From contig NZ_JQLL01000001.1 in NCBI RefSeq assembly GCF_000744185.1, positions 930,001-994,000 on the forward strand: 64,000 bases of DNA. The letters are read 5' to 3'. Origin of the DNA: Carnobacterium funditum DSM 5970 (lineage in GTDB: Bacteria > Bacillota > Bacilli > Lactobacillales > Carnobacteriaceae). The notes beneath the pieces are model-generated. The model made no database searches. It was not told where the DNA came from and saw only the letters and a program-made list of their open reading frames with translations. Positions within the stretch are counted from its first letter, which is position 1. Each line of letters begins with the position of its first letter. A program made the translations under genes and the position numbers. Shown one piece after another: positions 1-11,674 of the stretch.

Positions 1-12
1 TTATACCTATAT

Positions 13-294
13 TTATAATAAATCATTTATATCCATATCTTCTAATGAATCTATCGGAGAAATCAATACTTCAACAGATGCAAAATCTAAATAATCATTC
101 GGTGTTAATTGCATGATGTGTTGAATTTGTTGATAGTAATGAGTGGGTGTATTCCTTTTCCAAGAAAATAAAGTTAGGTAACGCCATAGATCCTCTTGGG
201 ATATTTGTCCATATCCTAATAACTGGAATTCTGTTATCTTTAAGTCCAACCATGGTTCAATTTTTTTATATAAAGAAAATGAATGCTCATTCAT
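13..294 (-). CDS. comN: ComN-like post-transcriptional regulator
   Basis: A 93-residue soluble protein resembling Bacillus ComN (YrzD), a small post-transcriptional regulator that in B. subtilis affects localisation of the comE late-competence transcript. The visible family signature is FQLLGY near residue 25, EDLWRYL near residue 35 and NDYLDF near residue 67, with an acidic C-terminus. The longer reading with a GTG start at 303 is unlikely because that GTG lies inside the SD AGAGGTG; the ATG at 294 is correctly spaced. It lies downstream of yajC and beyond a terminator, as in other Firmicutes where it neighbours yajC, tgt and queA. The family call comes from memory of the signature; the role in this organism is inferred. 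Confidence 0.65.
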   Translation of the reverse strand: MNEHSFSLYKKIEPWLDLKITEFQLLGYGQISQEDLWRYLTLFSWKRNTPTHYYQQIQHIMQLTPNDYLDFASVEVLISPIDSLEDMDINDLL

Positions 295-358
295 TCTAAA
301 CACCTCTATTTCTGAAAAAAATAATTATACTTTATTGTCGATTTTAGATTAAGATAAA

Positions 359-394
359 AAACAAAAGAAAAGATTAAAACCTTCTCTTTTGTTT
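359..394 (-). terminator. Intrinsic terminator after yajC
   Basis: Inverted repeat of about 14 bp (arms 359-372 and 381-394, one mismatch). In the minus-strand transcript it is followed by a run of six U. It ends the tgt-yajC transcript before the comN-like gene. Confidence 0.7.
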
Positions 395-411
395 ATTCAG
401 TCGTGAAGTTT

Positions 412-735
412 TTATCTGTTTAATTCATTATCTTCTGGTTCAGCTTCAAAGGTTTCAATTGTTGAAGCTACTGCTAAATCTTTAATACGAGCAATTGCGC
501 GCCTTTCAAAAGTTAAAAAGATTCCTTCGCAATTTATGACTACTGTTTTATCTGTTTCATTGAGTTCGTCAATTACTCCATGTAAGCCACCTATTGTCAC
601 AACACCGTCACCTTTTTTCATTGAAGACAACATATTTTTTGTTTTGTCTGCCGCCTTTTTTTGTGGTCTAATCATCATGAAATACATTAAGCCCATAATT
701 GCAGCAAACGGTAACACACTATAAAGAAATTCCAT
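412..735 (-). CDS. yajC: Preprotein translocase subunit YajC
   Basis: A 107-residue single-pass membrane protein, the accessory YajC subunit associated with SecDF and the SecYEG translocon. An N-terminal hydrophobic segment (residues 2-22) is followed by the family signature MMIRPQKK, then a soluble domain containing GDGVVTIGGLHG near residue 42. The ATG at 735 has a GGAG SD about 5-9 nt upstream. It follows tgt with a 91-nt gap, an arrangement conserved in many bacteria, and a terminator follows directly. Length is normal for the family. Confidence 0.93.
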   Translation of the reverse strand: MEFLYSVLPFAAIMGLMYFMMIRPQKKAADKTKNMLSSMKKGDGVVTIGGLHGVIDELNETDKTVVINCEGIFLTFERRAIARIKDLAVASTIETFEAEPEDNELNR

Positions 736-826
736 TACTTCACTCCATTCTATATTTTAAAACTATCTCTCAGTATTTACTGTACCAAAACTTACTCGTT
801 AGTACCACTTATTTTTTTATTAAGTT

Positions 827-2020
<1,194 letters not shown>

Positions 2021-2041
2021 CTAAAATTTATTAACTTACTA

Positions 2042-2070
2042 ACTATACTAATGTTTTTATTATTTTGCAA
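2042..2070 (-). promoter_or_regulatory. Promoter of tgt-yajC
   Basis: On the minus strand TTGCAA (2065-2070), 17-bp spacer, TATAGT (2042-2047). It lies about 70 bp upstream of the tgt start and is divergent from the promoter of the RNA candidate at 2099-2127. Confidence 0.6.
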
Positions 2071-2098
2071 ATTCATTTATAAAAAGAAAGCATATCAT

Positions 2099-2127
2099 TT
2101 GTAAGCGATATCTTTATGTGGTATATT
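2099..2127 (+). promoter_or_regulatory. Promoter of the structured RNA candidate
   Basis: TTGTAA (2099-2104), 17-bp spacer, TATATT (2122-2127) on the plus strand. Predicted transcription start is near 2134, just before the 5' strand of the long closing stem. Confidence 0.55.
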
Positions 2128-2133
2128 ATGAGT

Positions 2134-2480
2134 GTAAAGAGAGATGCAAGTATGGGTGAACGAAAGAGTTTCTTAGTTGTTTAGATTCAAAGAAACAATT
2201 AATTCAACATTTTGTTTTGGTTTACCAGATTCACATTTCTTTGAGCAAGACCCTTAAACGTTTTGTAACATGAACAAGCAATTAGATTAAAAAAACATTT
2301 TTCAAATCAAAAAAGATTCTCTTAATTAAGTGTTACGAATAAAGTGAAGTAAGATGTATGTCGTTTTTAAAAGAAATTCAGTAGTTAAAGTTTAACCTGT
2401 TTAAATAGTCAAATAGTTCACTCATACCTCTCTTAAAACAAAAGAGAAGTTGGCGTTTTTTAGCCGGCTTCTCTTTTTTT
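2134..2480 (+). ncRNA. Candidate stand-alone structured RNA, about 345 nt
   Basis: No protein-coding ORF of useful size is present. The plus strand has a 17-bp-spaced promoter, then a 5' segment (2137-2143 and 2150-2161) complementary to a 3' segment (2416-2427 and 2428-2434). This gives 7 bp plus 12 bp (one G-U) around a 6-nt bulge. An intrinsic terminator follows at 2441-2476 with a long U-run. A long-range closing stem flanked by promoter and terminator is typical of stable bacterial RNAs. I do not recognise the family. RNase P, SRP RNA and tmRNA signatures are absent, and it is longer than the usual Firmicute 6S RNA. Conservation is unknown. Confidence 0.55.
2441..2480. terminator. Bidirectional terminator between the RNA candidate and queA
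   Basis: Stem AAAGAGAAG (2441-2449) with CTTCTCTTT (2468-2476), extended inside by a GGC/GCC pairing. On the plus strand it runs into seven T's, and on the minus strand into TTTTGTTTT. It can therefore end both the plus-strand RNA and the ruvA-ruvB-queA transcript. Confidence 0.8.
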
Positions 2481-2515
2481 ATTTTATTTATATTTAAATC
2501 ATATGCAACCATTAA

Positions 2516-3547
2516 TTATTTTACGAACATAGCATCACCAAAACTAAAGAATCGATACTGTTCTTTTACCGCATGAGCATATGCTTCCAAAACTTTCTCT
2601 CTTCCTGCAAAAGCACTAACCAACATCACTAGTGTTGATTTTGGAAGATGAAAATTTGTTAGAAAAGCATCTACAATTTTAAATTCATACCCTGGAGAAA
2701 TAAAAATAGTAGTCCAACCACTAGCTGCTTTAATTTCACCGTTAAACTTAGTACCTATTGTTTCAAGCGTACGAATCGAAGTTGTACCCACCGCTATAAT
2801 TTTTCCTCCAGTAGCTTTTACTTTGTTTAACTGATCGGCAGCCTCATTGGACAATCGATAGAATTCAGAGTGCATCTCATGGTCTTCAATTGAATCAACG
2901 CTTACTGGCCTAAACGTACCTAAACCAACGTGAAGTGTTAAGAATACAAGTTTAACCCCTTTTGCTTTAATTTCTTCTAATAACTCTTGTGTAAAATGAA
3001 GTCCAGCAGTCGGAGCTGCAGCAGATCCGTTCTCTTTCGCGTAAACTGTTTGATACCGTTCATTGTCTTCTAAGCGTTCTTTTATATACGGAGGCAATGG
3101 CATTTCGCCAAGCGATTCTAATACTTCTAGAAAAATCCCTTCGTAATAAAATTCAATAATTCGACCACCATGGTCTAACTCTTCTTTTACGACAGCTTCT
3201 AAACGACCATCACCAAATGAAATTTTCGTTCCTATTTTTGCTCTTTTTGCAGGTTTAACCAATGTTTCCCATTGATCGTCAGCAGTATTTTTTAACAACA
3301 ATACTTCTAAGTGTCCACCAGTTTCAGGTTTCACTCCATGAAGTCTAGCTGGCAATACACGCGTATCATTCATAACTAACGCATCACCAGCCTCTAGTTC
3401 ATTTAAAATAGCTGGAAAGTATTCGTCTTTTATCTCGCCATTTTGTTTATTTAGCAGCAATAGCTTTGAGCCAGAGCGATCTTCTAATGGAGTTTGTGCA
3501 ATTAACTCCTCGGGTAATTCAAAATCAAAATCATTTGTTGATAACAT
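2516..3547 (-). CDS. queA: S-adenosylmethionine:tRNA ribosyltransferase-isomerase
   Basis: QueA transfers and isomerises the ribosyl group of S-adenosylmethionine onto preQ1-modified tRNA to make epoxyqueuosine. Family features include [13 protein letters not shown] at the N-terminus, [11 protein letters not shown] near residue 61, [10 protein letters not shown] near residue 183 and [10 protein letters not shown] near residue 299. Length of 343 aa is typical. The ATG at 3547 has an AGGGG SD. It is the last gene of a ruvA-ruvB-queA transcript, 18 nt downstream of ruvB, and ends just before a bidirectional terminator. Confidence 0.97.
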   Translation of the reverse strand: MLSTNDFDFELPEELIAQTPLEDRSGSKLLLLNKQNGEIKDEYFPAILNELEAGDALVMNDTRVLPARLHGVKPETGGHLEVLLLKNTADDQWETLVKPAKRAKIGTKISFGDGRLEAVVKEELDHGGRIIEFYYEGIFLEVLESLGEMPLPPYIKERLEDNERYQTVYAKENGSAAAPTAGLHFTQELLEEIKAKGVKLVFLTLHVGLGTFRPVSVDSIEDHEMHSEFYRLSNEAADQLNKVKATGGKIIAVGTTSIRTLETIGTKFNGEIKAASGWTTIFISPGYEFKIVDAFLTNFHLPKSTLVMLVSAFAGREKVLEAYAHAVKEQYRFFSFGDAMFVK

Positions 3548-3565
3548 AACTAAACGCCCCTGTCT

Positions 3566-4576
3566 CTAATTGTTTGTAGGAGGATAACCTAAATGGTCAA
3601 AACCTAGCTGTGTAACAATTCTACCACGTGGCGTCCGCTGAATAAAGCCCATCTGCAATAAATAAGGTTCCACCATGTCCTCAATTGTTTCCATTTCTTC
3701 TCCAATATTAGCTGCAATTGTTGACAGTCCTACTGGTCCACCTTTGTAAACTTCAATCATTGTTCTGACCATTTTTTGATCGACAAAATCCAAGCCTTTT
3801 TGATCTACTCTTAGCATAGTTAAGGCCTCATCTGCACTCTTTTTATCTACCACGCCATTTGATTGCACTTGGGCATAATCCCTTACCCTTTTCAACAAAC
3901 GATTAGCTACACGCGGGGTGCCTCTTGATCTTCTTGCAATTTCTAATGCACCATCGACATGTATCTCCGTTTGAAAAACATCAGCAGAACGAATAACAAT
4001 ATCACTTAAATCTGCTACTGTATAATATTCCATATGTGAAACAATTCCAAAACGATCTCGTAAAGGGGCTGATAACATGCCTGCTCGTGTTGTTGCTCCT
4101 ATCAACGTAAAAGGGGGCAACGGAAAATGAATTGGATGGGCTGTTGGCCCTTGACCAACAATAATATCAACAAAATAATCTTCCATTGCTGAATAGAGTA
4201 TCTCTTCTACCATTCGTGGCATTCTATGAATTTCATCAATAAATAAAACATCGCCGGCCTCTAATTCACTTAATAATGCAACTAAATCCCCTGCTTTTTC
4301 AATTGCTGGACCGCTAGTCGTACGTATATTGACATCCATTTCATTTGATATGACCATTGCCATTGTTGTTTTGCCTAGTCCAGGTGGTCCATATAATAGA
4401 ACGTGGTCTAAAGCTTCTTCACGGTTTTTAGCAGCCGCAATATAAATTCCTAGTTCTAATTTTAATTTTGATTGTCCAATATATTGATTTAAACGTTGAG
4501 GACGCAATTTTTTTTCGATAGATAATTCATCTAAACTGTCGCTTTCCCCTGAGATAATGCGTTCTTGGTCAGACAT
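3566..4576 (-). CDS. ruvB: Holliday junction branch migration ATPase RuvB
   Basis: AAA+ motor that with RuvA migrates Holliday junctions. Walker A is GPPGLGKTT near residue 64, Walker B is DEIHRM near residue 115, sensor 1 is in GATTRAG, and the C-terminal winged helix contains RTPRGR. The 336-aa length is normal. The ATG at 4576 follows an AGAGGTG SD. It lies 30 nt downstream of ruvA. As is usual in Firmicutes, no ruvC is present. Confidence 0.98.
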   Translation of the reverse strand: MSDQERIISGESDSLDELSIEKKLRPQRLNQYIGQSKLKLELGIYIAAAKNREEALDHVLLYGPPGLGKTTMAMVISNEMDVNIRTTSGPAIEKAGDLVALLSELEAGDVLFIDEIHRMPRMVEEILYSAMEDYFVDIIVGQGPTAHPIHFPLPPFTLIGATTRAGMLSAPLRDRFGIVSHMEYYTVADLSDIVIRSADVFQTEIHVDGALEIARRSRGTPRVANRLLKRVRDYAQVQSNGVVDKKSADEALTMLRVDQKGLDFVDQKMVRTMIEVYKGGPVGLSTIAANIGEEMETIEDMVEPYLLQMGFIQRTPRGRIVTQLGFDHLGYPPTNN

Positions 4577-4606
4577 TTTTATTCACCTCTTTTTTTTACA
4601 GCATTT

Positions 4607-5224
4607 TTATTTTTTCATCAATAAACGTAATGCTTCTCTTAAGTAAGCATCTGTTGTATCTTTATTCATTTTGCGAATTTCTGGTTCAACTTTTTTGATT
4701 TCTCTTGCACTATACCCGAGAGCAACTAAAGCTTCAACTGCTTCATTAACAGGTCCTTGTTTATGAGACAAACTCAAGTGCTGTTGAATCGCTCCCACAA
4801 CTGGCGAACTGATTATTTCTAAGTCGTCAAGTTTACCTTTTAAGTCTAAAATAATTTGAGCAGCTGTTTTTTTACCCACTCCCGGAAACTTCATTAAATA
4901 TGAGGCCTCTTCGTTTTCGATAGCTTGCACTAAACCTGAATGGTCATCATTAGCTAATATAGCTAATCCACTTTTAGGTCCAATTCCTGATACACTAATT
5001 AATTTTAAGTACAACTGTTTTTCGTTATAGTCTTTAAATCCATATAGAGTGATAGCATCTTCTCGGACAGCTTGATGAATATAAAGAGTTGTTTCTTGAT
5101 TTAATTGGTTAGAAAACCGAAATGGATTTGCTATGTATAACAAATAACCTATTCCATTTAATTCTAGCACGATATAGGCAGGACCAATAAAAGTAACCAT
5201 GCCCTTAAGGTATTCATACATCAT
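4607..5224 (-). CDS. ruvA: Holliday junction DNA helicase subunit RuvA
   Basis: DNA-binding partner of RuvB. The N-terminal OB-fold starts MYEYLKG. Two helix-hairpin-helix segments are visible (ISVSGIGPKSGLAIL and LMKFPGVGKKTAAQII), followed by a C-terminal RuvB-interacting domain (VEALVALGYSAREI). The 205-aa length is normal. The start is one of two adjacent ATG codons after GGAG; the second (5221) is equally possible. It is the first gene of the ruvA-ruvB-queA unit, downstream of the msrB terminator. Confidence 0.97.
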   Translation of the reverse strand: MMYEYLKGMVTFIGPAYIVLELNGIGYLLYIANPFRFSNQLNQETTLYIHQAVREDAITLYGFKDYNEKQLYLKLISVSGIGPKSGLAILANDDHSGLVQAIENEEASYLMKFPGVGKKTAAQIILDLKGKLDDLEIISSPVVGAIQQHLSLSHKQGPVNEAVEALVALGYSAREIKKVEPEIRKMNKDTTDAYLREALRLLMKK

Positions 5225-5360
5225 TTTAGCTCCATTCGTTCAAATATCCAAGGTACTTGACAAGTACACCTGTTCCCTTTTCATTCTAACATATTTAAAC
5301 ATTTAAAAGAAAGTTCTAAAATCATTTATCTCATTTCATAATTATCTTGAACAAACCAAA

Positions 5361-5396
5361 AAATCCTTCACTCGATTAAATGGAGTGAAGAATTTT
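5361..5396 (-). terminator. Intrinsic terminator after msrB
   Basis: Stem with CTTCACTC (5366-5373) and GAGTGAAG (5383-5390), extended by A/T pairs and followed in the minus transcript by a six-U tract. It separates msrB from ruvA. Confidence 0.75.
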
Positions 5397-5437
5397 TTGA
5401 ATTAAGACTAGTTGAACAATAGATTTTTTAAAATTTG

Positions 5438-5878
5438 TTAATTAAAAATTTTTAAATATGAACTATAACCTTCTTGTTCTAGTTGTTCTTTTGGAACAAA
5501 CCGTAAAGCAGCAGAATTGATGCAATAACGCAATCCGCCTTCTTCAGGTGGCCCATCATTAAAAACATGGCCTAAATGAGAATCCGCTTCTTGGCTGCGT
5601 ACTTCCGTTCTTTTCATACCTAATAATTTACGATCTGTTTTTTCAATCACTTCTTTGGAATCAATAGGCTTTGTAAAAGACGGCCAACCGCATCCAGCAT
5701 CGTATTTATCTGTTGAAGAAAATAACGGTTTTCCACTTACTACGTCGACAAAAATACCGTCATCATAAAAGGCATCATACTCTCCAGTAAAAGGTCTTTC
5801 TGTTGCTTCGTTTTGGGTTACTTCATATTGAATGGGTGTCAGTCTTTTTTTCAATTCGTCTTTTTTTACATCTTTCAT
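5438..5878 (-). CDS. msrB: Peptide methionine (R)-sulfoxide reductase MsrB
   Basis: Reduces methionine-R-sulfoxide in oxidised proteins. Catalytic Cys119 lies in [11 protein letters not shown]; Cys63 in AGCGWPSF is a candidate resolving residue. The paired CxxC zinc ligands of some MsrB proteins are not evident. The active-site context [10 protein letters not shown] is present. 146 aa, with start ATG at 5878 after an AGGAG SD. It is followed by its own terminator and sits about 150 bp downstream of mutL. No msrA is in the window. Confidence 0.97.
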   Translation of the reverse strand: MKDVKKDELKKRLTPIQYEVTQNEATERPFTGEYDAFYDDGIFVDVVSGKPLFSSTDKYDAGCGWPSFTKPIDSKEVIEKTDRKLLGMKRTEVRSQEADSHLGHVFNDGPPEEGGLRYCINSAALRFVPKEQLEQEGYSSYLKIFN

Positions 5879-6027
5879 ACATACACTCCTATTCTATGCT
5901 AAAAATATTCTTAAATCAGACGGTTTTTCTTTGCTTAGCAGCAGAAGTTAACATTTATTCCTTAATTTATCTTATCGTATATCAAACAAAGCTTCAAGTT
6001 ATCCGCTTACTCTAAAACATAAACCTG

Positions 6028-7995
6028 TTAGTGAGAATCTTGAATCCGTTTGAACATTTTCTCCATATCGTTATTCGTGAAGCGAATCAATACAGGGCGA
6101 CCGTGAGGACAATTATAAGGATTTTTAGTTTTAGTTAAATCCTTTAATAAAGAACGTGCTTCTGCGTCATTTAAGTGATGATTAGCTTTTATGGATCCTT
6201 TACAACTCATCATAATAGCTGTAGCTTCACGAAACTTTGCCACATCCACTTTACCTTTTTCTAACAATAAATCAATTAAGTCTTTAGCTATCTGCTCTTC
6301 TGCTCCTTTATCAAACCACACCGGATGACTTCTCAACAAAAAACTATTTTGCCCGAAAGCCTCTAAGTGAATGCCAATCTCTTCAAGAGCCTGCTGATTT
6401 TCTTTAATTTTAATAGTATCACTATTAGGGTAATCCAATAAAATAGGCACTAATAATTCTTGCAAATCTGTGCTTACTTCACCAATCTTTTTCCGGAAAT
6501 ATTCGTATTTGATTCTTTCTTGTGCCGCATGTTGATCTAAGATATATAATCCTTCTTCATTTTGTGCAAACAAATAGGTTCCATGCATTTGTCCAATATA
6601 TTCTAATGAAGGCAAATTAATTTTTTCAGGTAAGTCCATTTTCTTAGCTTCCATTAGTTTTTCGGCTGTTTGAAGGTAAGGTGCCTGATGTTGAGATAAT
6701 AAAGCAACTTGTAAACTAGATTTGTCTTCTTGATTATTCAAAGAGTCAGGCTCATTTAAAATAAAAGTCTCATTCTCGTCCTCATCTGCTGGTTTAGATT
6801 GCAAATTATTAAATTCTTCATTTTTTTGATTAGAGAAAAATCGAGTTTTTGGTGTTTCCCAAAGATCATGATAAGTCGCTGCTTTTTCAGGTTTATTGCT
6901 TTGATTGATTGAATCATCAGAAAAATTTAGTTTTGTTTGTTCATCAGAGTTGTACGTCTGATCCGTTTGTTTTTTGAAATTTAAATTAGCTATTGCATCC
7001 GGTATTAACTGCTCGTTACTTAAACACTGGTGAATAGCTAATTCAATTAACGCCATCAATTCTTTTTCTTTGCTAATCCTTATTTCTTGTTTAGTCGGGT
7101 GAACGTTAACATCCATCAATAATGGATCTGTTGTAATTTCAATAACAGCAATTGGGAAACGACCGACCATAAGTTTCGAACGATAGCCAGCAACAATAGC
7201 TTTATTCAATAAATAATTTTTAATATAACGTCCATTAATAATAATAGAAAGATAGTTACGACTTGCTCTTGTCATTTCTGGTAGTGATATATACCCACTG
7301 ATCTGAAAATCTAAATCTTTTCCGTCTATTTTACGCATTTTTTTAGCCAAAGCCACACCATAAATCCCTGCTAACGTTTGTTTTAAATCACCATTGCCAG
7401 CGGTTCTCATTAATTGGTTCTCATCATGAACCAACCTAAATGCTATGTCAGGATGGCTAATAGCCATTCTATTGACGATATCTGTTATATTAGCAAGCTC
7501 AGTTTGGATTGTTTTTACATACTTTAAGCGAGCAGGTGTATTAAAAAACAAATTCTCTACCGTTATTGTAGTTCCTTTCCTGGACTGAGCAGAACGTTCT
7601 TCTATTAGTTTACCGCCTCTTAAATAGACGAAAGCCCCTTCTTGCTCTCCAGTTGAGGTTTCCAATGTAACTTCAGAAACAGAAGCAATACTTGGCAAAG
7701 CTTCGCCTCTAAATCCTAATGTACGAATTCTAAATAAATCATCACGCGAATAAATCTTACTTGTCGCATGTCGCTTAAAAGCATTTAACACTTCTTCTGA
7801 TGAAATTCCTTCTCCATTATCGATTATCTTAATTTTTTTAAGTCCAGCCTCTTCAATTAAAATTTCGATTTGGGTACTGCCTGCATCAATTGCATTTTCA
7901 ATCAGTTCTTTCACAACGGAAGCTGGTCGTTCGATCACTTCCCCAGCTGCAATTTGATTCGTTAATAGTTCGGAAAGTTCTTGAATTTTCGCCAT
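6028..7995 (-). CDS. mutL: DNA mismatch repair protein MutL
   Basis: GHKL ATPase and nicking endonuclease of mismatch repair. ATPase motifs are ENAIDAGS near residue 34, DNGEGI near residue 60 and GFRGEAL near residue 94. The C-terminal endonuclease motif DQHAAQER near residue 490 and the CPHGRP metal site near residue 633 are intact, so this is the MutH-independent type. The variable linker (about residues 335-450) is acidic and Gln/Asn rich. 655 aa; start ATG at 7995 with AAAGGA upstream. It lies 39 nt after mutS in a ymdB-mutS-mutL series. Confidence 0.98.
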   Translation of the reverse strand: MAKIQELSELLTNQIAAGEVIERPASVVKELIENAIDAGSTQIEILIEEAGLKKIKIIDNGEGISSEEVLNAFKRHATSKIYSRDDLFRIRTLGFRGEALPSIASVSEVTLETSTGEQEGAFVYLRGGKLIEERSAQSRKGTTITVENLFFNTPARLKYVKTIQTELANITDIVNRMAISHPDIAFRLVHDENQLMRTAGNGDLKQTLAGIYGVALAKKMRKIDGKDLDFQISGYISLPEMTRASRNYLSIIINGRYIKNYLLNKAIVAGYRSKLMVGRFPIAVIEITTDPLLMDVNVHPTKQEIRISKEKELMALIELAIHQCLSNEQLIPDAIANLNFKKQTDQTYNSDEQTKLNFSDDSINQSNKPEKAATYHDLWETPKTRFFSNQKNEEFNNLQSKPADEDENETFILNEPDSLNNQEDKSSLQVALLSQHQAPYLQTAEKLMEAKKMDLPEKINLPSLEYIGQMHGTYLFAQNEEGLYILDQHAAQERIKYEYFRKKIGEVSTDLQELLVPILLDYPNSDTIKIKENQQALEEIGIHLEAFGQNSFLLRSHPVWFDKGAEEQIAKDLIDLLLEKGKVDVAKFREATAIMMSCKGSIKANHHLNDAEARSLLKDLTKTKNPYNCPHGRPVLIRFTNNDMEKMFKRIQDSH

Positions 7996-8034
7996 TTTTT
8001 TCTGTTCCTTTCTGTCTATTTTTTACATTATTCT

Positions 8035-10644
8035 TTAGTCAAGCTGCTGTTGGAGGTTATGCAATACATTTAAGGCTTCTAAAGGAGTCATCGTTAATAG
8101 ATTTAATTCAGTTAATGTTTTTACAATAGAAACTTCTTTTTCATCTACTATTCCAAACAAGGATAATTGCTCTTCTTTTTCTATTTCTTTATTTTTTCTG
8201 GATTTTGTTTTATCTGTATTCTTCGTTTCTTGACCTGTTGATTCTAATAATAATTTTTCTTTCTTTTCCAGACGTTCTAAAATTACCGTTGCTCTCGTTA
8301 ACAAGTTCTTGGGCAACCCAGCCAGCTTAGCTACGTGTATCCCATAACTCTTATCAGCCGCTCCTGGTAGCATTTTGTGTAAAAAGATCAATTCTCCATC
8401 TTCTTCTATAGCCCCTACATGCGTGTTTACTAACCCTTTTAACTCCTCATCCAATACCGTCAATTCATGATAATGAGTAGAAAACAATGTTTTTCCGTGG
8501 ACATGATTATGGATGTATTCAATAATGGCCTCTGCCAAAGCCATACCATCAAATGTAGCTGTTCCTCTACCAATCTCATCAAATAAAATCAGACTATGTT
8601 GAGTAGCATGACGTAGCGCTTGATTAGCTTCTATCATTTCAACCATAAACGTACTTTGCCCAGAAATTAAATCATCCGCTGCTCCAATACGAGTGAAAAT
8701 CCGATCAAATATTGGTAATTTAGCTGATTGAGCAGGAACAAAGCAACCCATCTGAGCCATAATGACCGTTAAGGCTAGCTGACGCATATACGTGCTTTTT
8801 CCGGACATATTTGGACCCGTTATCAACATAATCTCTGTCTGCTCGTTCATTTCAACACTATTGGGCACATAAGTCTGTTGGCCTAGTACTTTTTCTACAA
8901 CCGGGTGTCGACCGTCCTTAAGTACCAGTTCTCTACTATCGAAAGTCAACTCTGGTCTTACGTAGTGGTATTTCTCACTAATTGTAGCGAAACTTTGCAG
9001 GACGTCAATAGTTGCTACTGTCTTAGCCAACAATTGCAGTCTATCAATATATTGCTTAACCTCGTCTCTCACTTTGGTAAACAATTCATATTCTAAAGCT
9101 AATGACTTTTCTTCTGCTTCCAAAATGAGTGTTTCTTTTTCTTTTAATTCAGGTGTAATGAATCGTTCAGCATTGGCTAAAGTTTGCTTACGCTCATATA
9201 ACCCTTCCGGTAGGGAAGCTAGATTAGATTTAGTTATTTCGATATAATAGCCAAATACTCGATTATAACCAATTTTCAAAGTTTTGATGCCTGTTTTTTG
9301 GCGTTCTTGAGCTTCTAGTTGAGCGATCCATAGCTTACCATTTTTCATAGCATCTCGATAACAATCTAGTTGCTCATCAAATCCATCTTTAATAACATTC
9401 CCATCTTTCAAAAAAAGAGGCGCATCTAAATCAACAGCACGTTCTATTAACTCCACAGCCTCAGGAACATCATCTAAATTAGTCAGTAAGGTATCCCATT
9501 CGTTCTTGTTTATTAAAGCGATAATTTGCTTCAATAGTGGGATTTGTGATAAAGAACTTTTCAATTGAAGCAAATCTCGACCATTAACGTTTCCGAATGC
9601 TACTCTTCCAGCTAAACGTTCTAAATCGTACACTTTTGTTAAAGCTTCATTTAAATCGGTTCGTTCAAAGAAATGATTAATTAGACTTTCTACAACATCT
9701 TGACGTCTTTTTATAGCCTGTTCTTGAATTAGAGGTCGATCAATCCATTGCTTCATTAACCGGCCACCCATAGCCGTTTTAGTTTCATCTAAAAGCCAAA
9801 GTAAGGTTCCTTTTTTTTGACCAGTTCTGATAGAAGAAGCTAACTCTAAGTTATGTTTTGAATAATGATCCATTTTTAAAAAGTGTTCTGGGATATATAC
9901 TTCTGCCTTTTGTAAATGAGTCAAATTTCTTTTTTGAGTTACTGCTAAATAAGACAACAACATTTTTATAGCTGAAATAATGTGCTCATCCTCTACTTCA
10001 CTAGACAAATAAGATAATGAAGCATTCTCATCGCTACTTTGTTGCGTTGATATCATGACACCTAACTTCATTTGTAATTCAGTTTGTAAATCAAGACTTT
10101 CAGCTTCTTCAAAAACAACTTCTTTTGTTTTTAAGCTACTTAATTCATTGATTACTTCTTCCACAGAAGATAACTGGGTAGCTTTTAGTTCTCCGGTACT
10201 TAAATCAGCATAGGCTAAGTTAAATTGGTTGGTATTCGTTACCAAAATTGCAGCCAAATAATTGTTAGATTTTGCATCCATATTTTTTGACTCTATCGCC
10301 GTTCCAGGTGTGATTAATTGAACGACTTCTCGTTTGACCATTCCCTTAGCAGTTTTCGGATCTTCTACTTGTTCACAAATAGCTACTTTAAAGCCTTTTT
10401 CAATTAATACATCAATATATCCCCTGGCTGCATGATAAGGTACTCCGCACATCGGTATAGGATTCTCTGCATTGCGATTGCGACTAGTTAATGTAACTTC
10501 CAATAGTTGAGAAGCTTTTATCGCATCTTCATTGAACATCTCATAGAAATCACCTAAGCGATAAAATAAAAACGCATCCGGATATTGTTTTTTAATCCCT
10601 AAATATTGTACCATCATAGGTGTATGTTCTGTTTTTTGTGGCAT
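8035..10644 (-). CDS. mutS: DNA mismatch recognition protein MutS
   Basis: Mismatch sensor and ATPase. The mismatch-reading motif [11 protein letters not shown] lies near residue 27, Walker [11 protein letters not shown] near residue 610, the signature [10 protein letters not shown] follows, and Walker B is [11 protein letters not shown]. The C-terminal region carries a charged Lys/Glu linker typical of the beta-clamp and dimerisation tail. I start at the ATG 10644 ([10 protein letters not shown], 869 aa) because the alternative GTG at 10662 lies within the SD GAGGAAGGAAA. It is 45 nt downstream of ymdB. Confidence 0.97.
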   Translation of the reverse strand: MPQKTEHTPMMVQYLGIKKQYPDAFLFYRLGDFYEMFNEDAIKASQLLEVTLTSRNRNAENPIPMCGVPYHAARGYIDVLIEKGFKVAICEQVEDPKTAKGMVKREVVQLITPGTAIESKNMDAKSNNYLAAILVTNTNQFNLAYADLSTGELKATQLSSVEEVINELSSLKTKEVVFEEAESLDLQTELQMKLGVMISTQQSSDENASLSYLSSEVEDEHIISAIKMLLSYLAVTQKRNLTHLQKAEVYIPEHFLKMDHYSKHNLELASSIRTGQKKGTLLWLLDETKTAMGGRLMKQWIDRPLIQEQAIKRRQDVVESLINHFFERTDLNEALTKVYDLERLAGRVAFGNVNGRDLLQLKSSLSQIPLLKQIIALINKNEWDTLLTNLDDVPEAVELIERAVDLDAPLFLKDGNVIKDGFDEQLDCYRDAMKNGKLWIAQLEAQERQKTGIKTLKIGYNRVFGYYIEITKSNLASLPEGLYERKQTLANAERFITPELKEKETLILEAEEKSLALEYELFTKVRDEVKQYIDRLQLLAKTVATIDVLQSFATISEKYHYVRPELTFDSRELVLKDGRHPVVEKVLGQQTYVPNSVEMNEQTEIMLITGPNMSGKSTYMRQLALTVIMAQMGCFVPAQSAKLPIFDRIFTRIGAADDLISGQSTFMVEMIEANQALRHATQHSLILFDEIGRGTATFDGMALAEAIIEYIHNHVHGKTLFSTHYHELTVLDEELKGLVNTHVGAIEEDGELIFLHKMLPGAADKSYGIHVAKLAGLPKNLLTRATVILERLEKKEKLLLESTGQETKNTDKTKSRKNKEIEKEEQLSLFGIVDEKEVSIVKTLTELNLLTMTPLEALNVLHNLQQQLD

Positions 10645-10689
10645 GCTTATTTCCTTCCTCACTTTACCCTTTTTAATAGATTATACTTA

Positions 10690-11493
10690 TTAAAAATCAT
10701 TCCCAAATGGACGATCATCATTAATAACAATATTTTCAATTTTTTTTGCTGCTCCCGTTAAATCATCAATTTCGATAAAACAACCTGATAATAATTTACG
10801 TCCTTCCTTAGGCACCTCGAAGCGTGTTGGCATCTGAGTCAAAAAGCGATTAATAACTGATTCACGTTTCATTCCTAAAATTTCATCATACGGACCGGTC
10901 ATGCCCACATCGGTTAAGTAGGCTGTACCGGCGGGTAAAATACGGGCATCATTAGTTTGTACGTGTGTATGTGTTCCAACTACTGCGGAAACTCTACCAT
11001 CAAGGTACCATCCTAATGCTTGTTTTTCACTGGTTGTTTCAGCATGGAAATCAACAAATATCAAAGGAGTCCGTTGGCTCGCTTCTTCAACTAATTCATC
11101 CGCTTTTCTAAATGGATCATCTACATCTGACATAAATACTCGACCAATAAGATTGATAACAGCTAACTCCAATTGATTTACTTTAATATAAGCAATACCA
11201 TTCCCAAGTGTTCCTTCAGGGTAATTTGCTGGACGAATCATTTTTTTCGCATCCTTAATAAATTCAAAAATTTCACGGTTGTCCCATGTATGATTTCCCA
11301 TAGTAACAATATCTACTCCATCTTGGAGAAACCCTTTATAGATTTTTTCAGTAATGCCTCTTCCTGCTGCTGCATTTTCACCATTTAAAATAGTTACTTG
11401 TGGTTTGTATTGTTGTTTTAATTTGTGTAAATGATCATGAACCATTTCTCGTCCCATAGATCCTACAACATCACCAATGAATAATAATCTCAT
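10690..11493 (-). CDS. ymdB: YmdB metallophosphoesterase (cyclic nucleotide phosphodiesterase family)
   Basis: Calcineurin-like phosphodiesterase of the YmdB family, which hydrolyses 2',3'- and 3',5'-cyclic nucleotides in Bacillus and affects biofilm and motility decisions. Metal-binding motifs are FIGDVVGSMGR (residues 5-15), NGENAA near residue 38, MGNHTWDNRE near residue 66, DFHAETTSEK and GTHTHVQTND. I chose the ATG at 11493 with an AGAGG SD 8 nt upstream, giving 267 aa, rather than the weaker upstream start at 11523. It is coupled to mutS downstream and sits next to rny, the common Firmicute order, but a terminator separates it from rny. Confidence 0.94.
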   Translation of the reverse strand: MRLLFIGDVVGSMGREMVHDHLHKLKQQYKPQVTILNGENAAAGRGITEKIYKGFLQDGVDIVTMGNHTWDNREIFEFIKDAKKMIRPANYPEGTLGNGIAYIKVNQLELAVINLIGRVFMSDVDDPFRKADELVEEASQRTPLIFVDFHAETTSEKQALGWYLDGRVSAVVGTHTHVQTNDARILPAGTAYLTDVGMTGPYDEILGMKRESVINRFLTQMPTRFEVPKEGRKLLSGCFIEIDDLTGAAKKIENIVINDDRPFGNDF

Positions 11494-11603
11494 TTCTATT
11501 GCCTCTTCTCTAGATAATTGCATTCAAACCATTTTAACAATAATTCGTAGTAAAGAAAAGCTACGACATGCTTCCATTGATTCTTCTTTTATCTTTTTAC
11601 CAT

Positions 11604-11650
11604 TAAAAAAAATACGAAAAGAATGAAAATCATTCGTTTCGTATCTTTTT
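11604..11650 (-). terminator. Intrinsic terminator after rny
   Basis: Arms 11612-11625 and 11631-11644 form a 14-bp stem with one mismatch and a 5-nt loop, followed in the minus transcript by about eight U. It makes rny a separate transcript from ymdB. Confidence 0.8.
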
Positions 11651-11674
11651 AAGTTCATTTCTGTTTGAAGCTAC

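Noticed and set aside
2134-2480. tmRNA, RNase P RNA or SRP RNA
   Set aside because: No tag-peptide reading frame, no CCA-bearing tRNA-like ends, no RNase P core (GAGGAAAGTCC type) or SRP Alu-type sequence.
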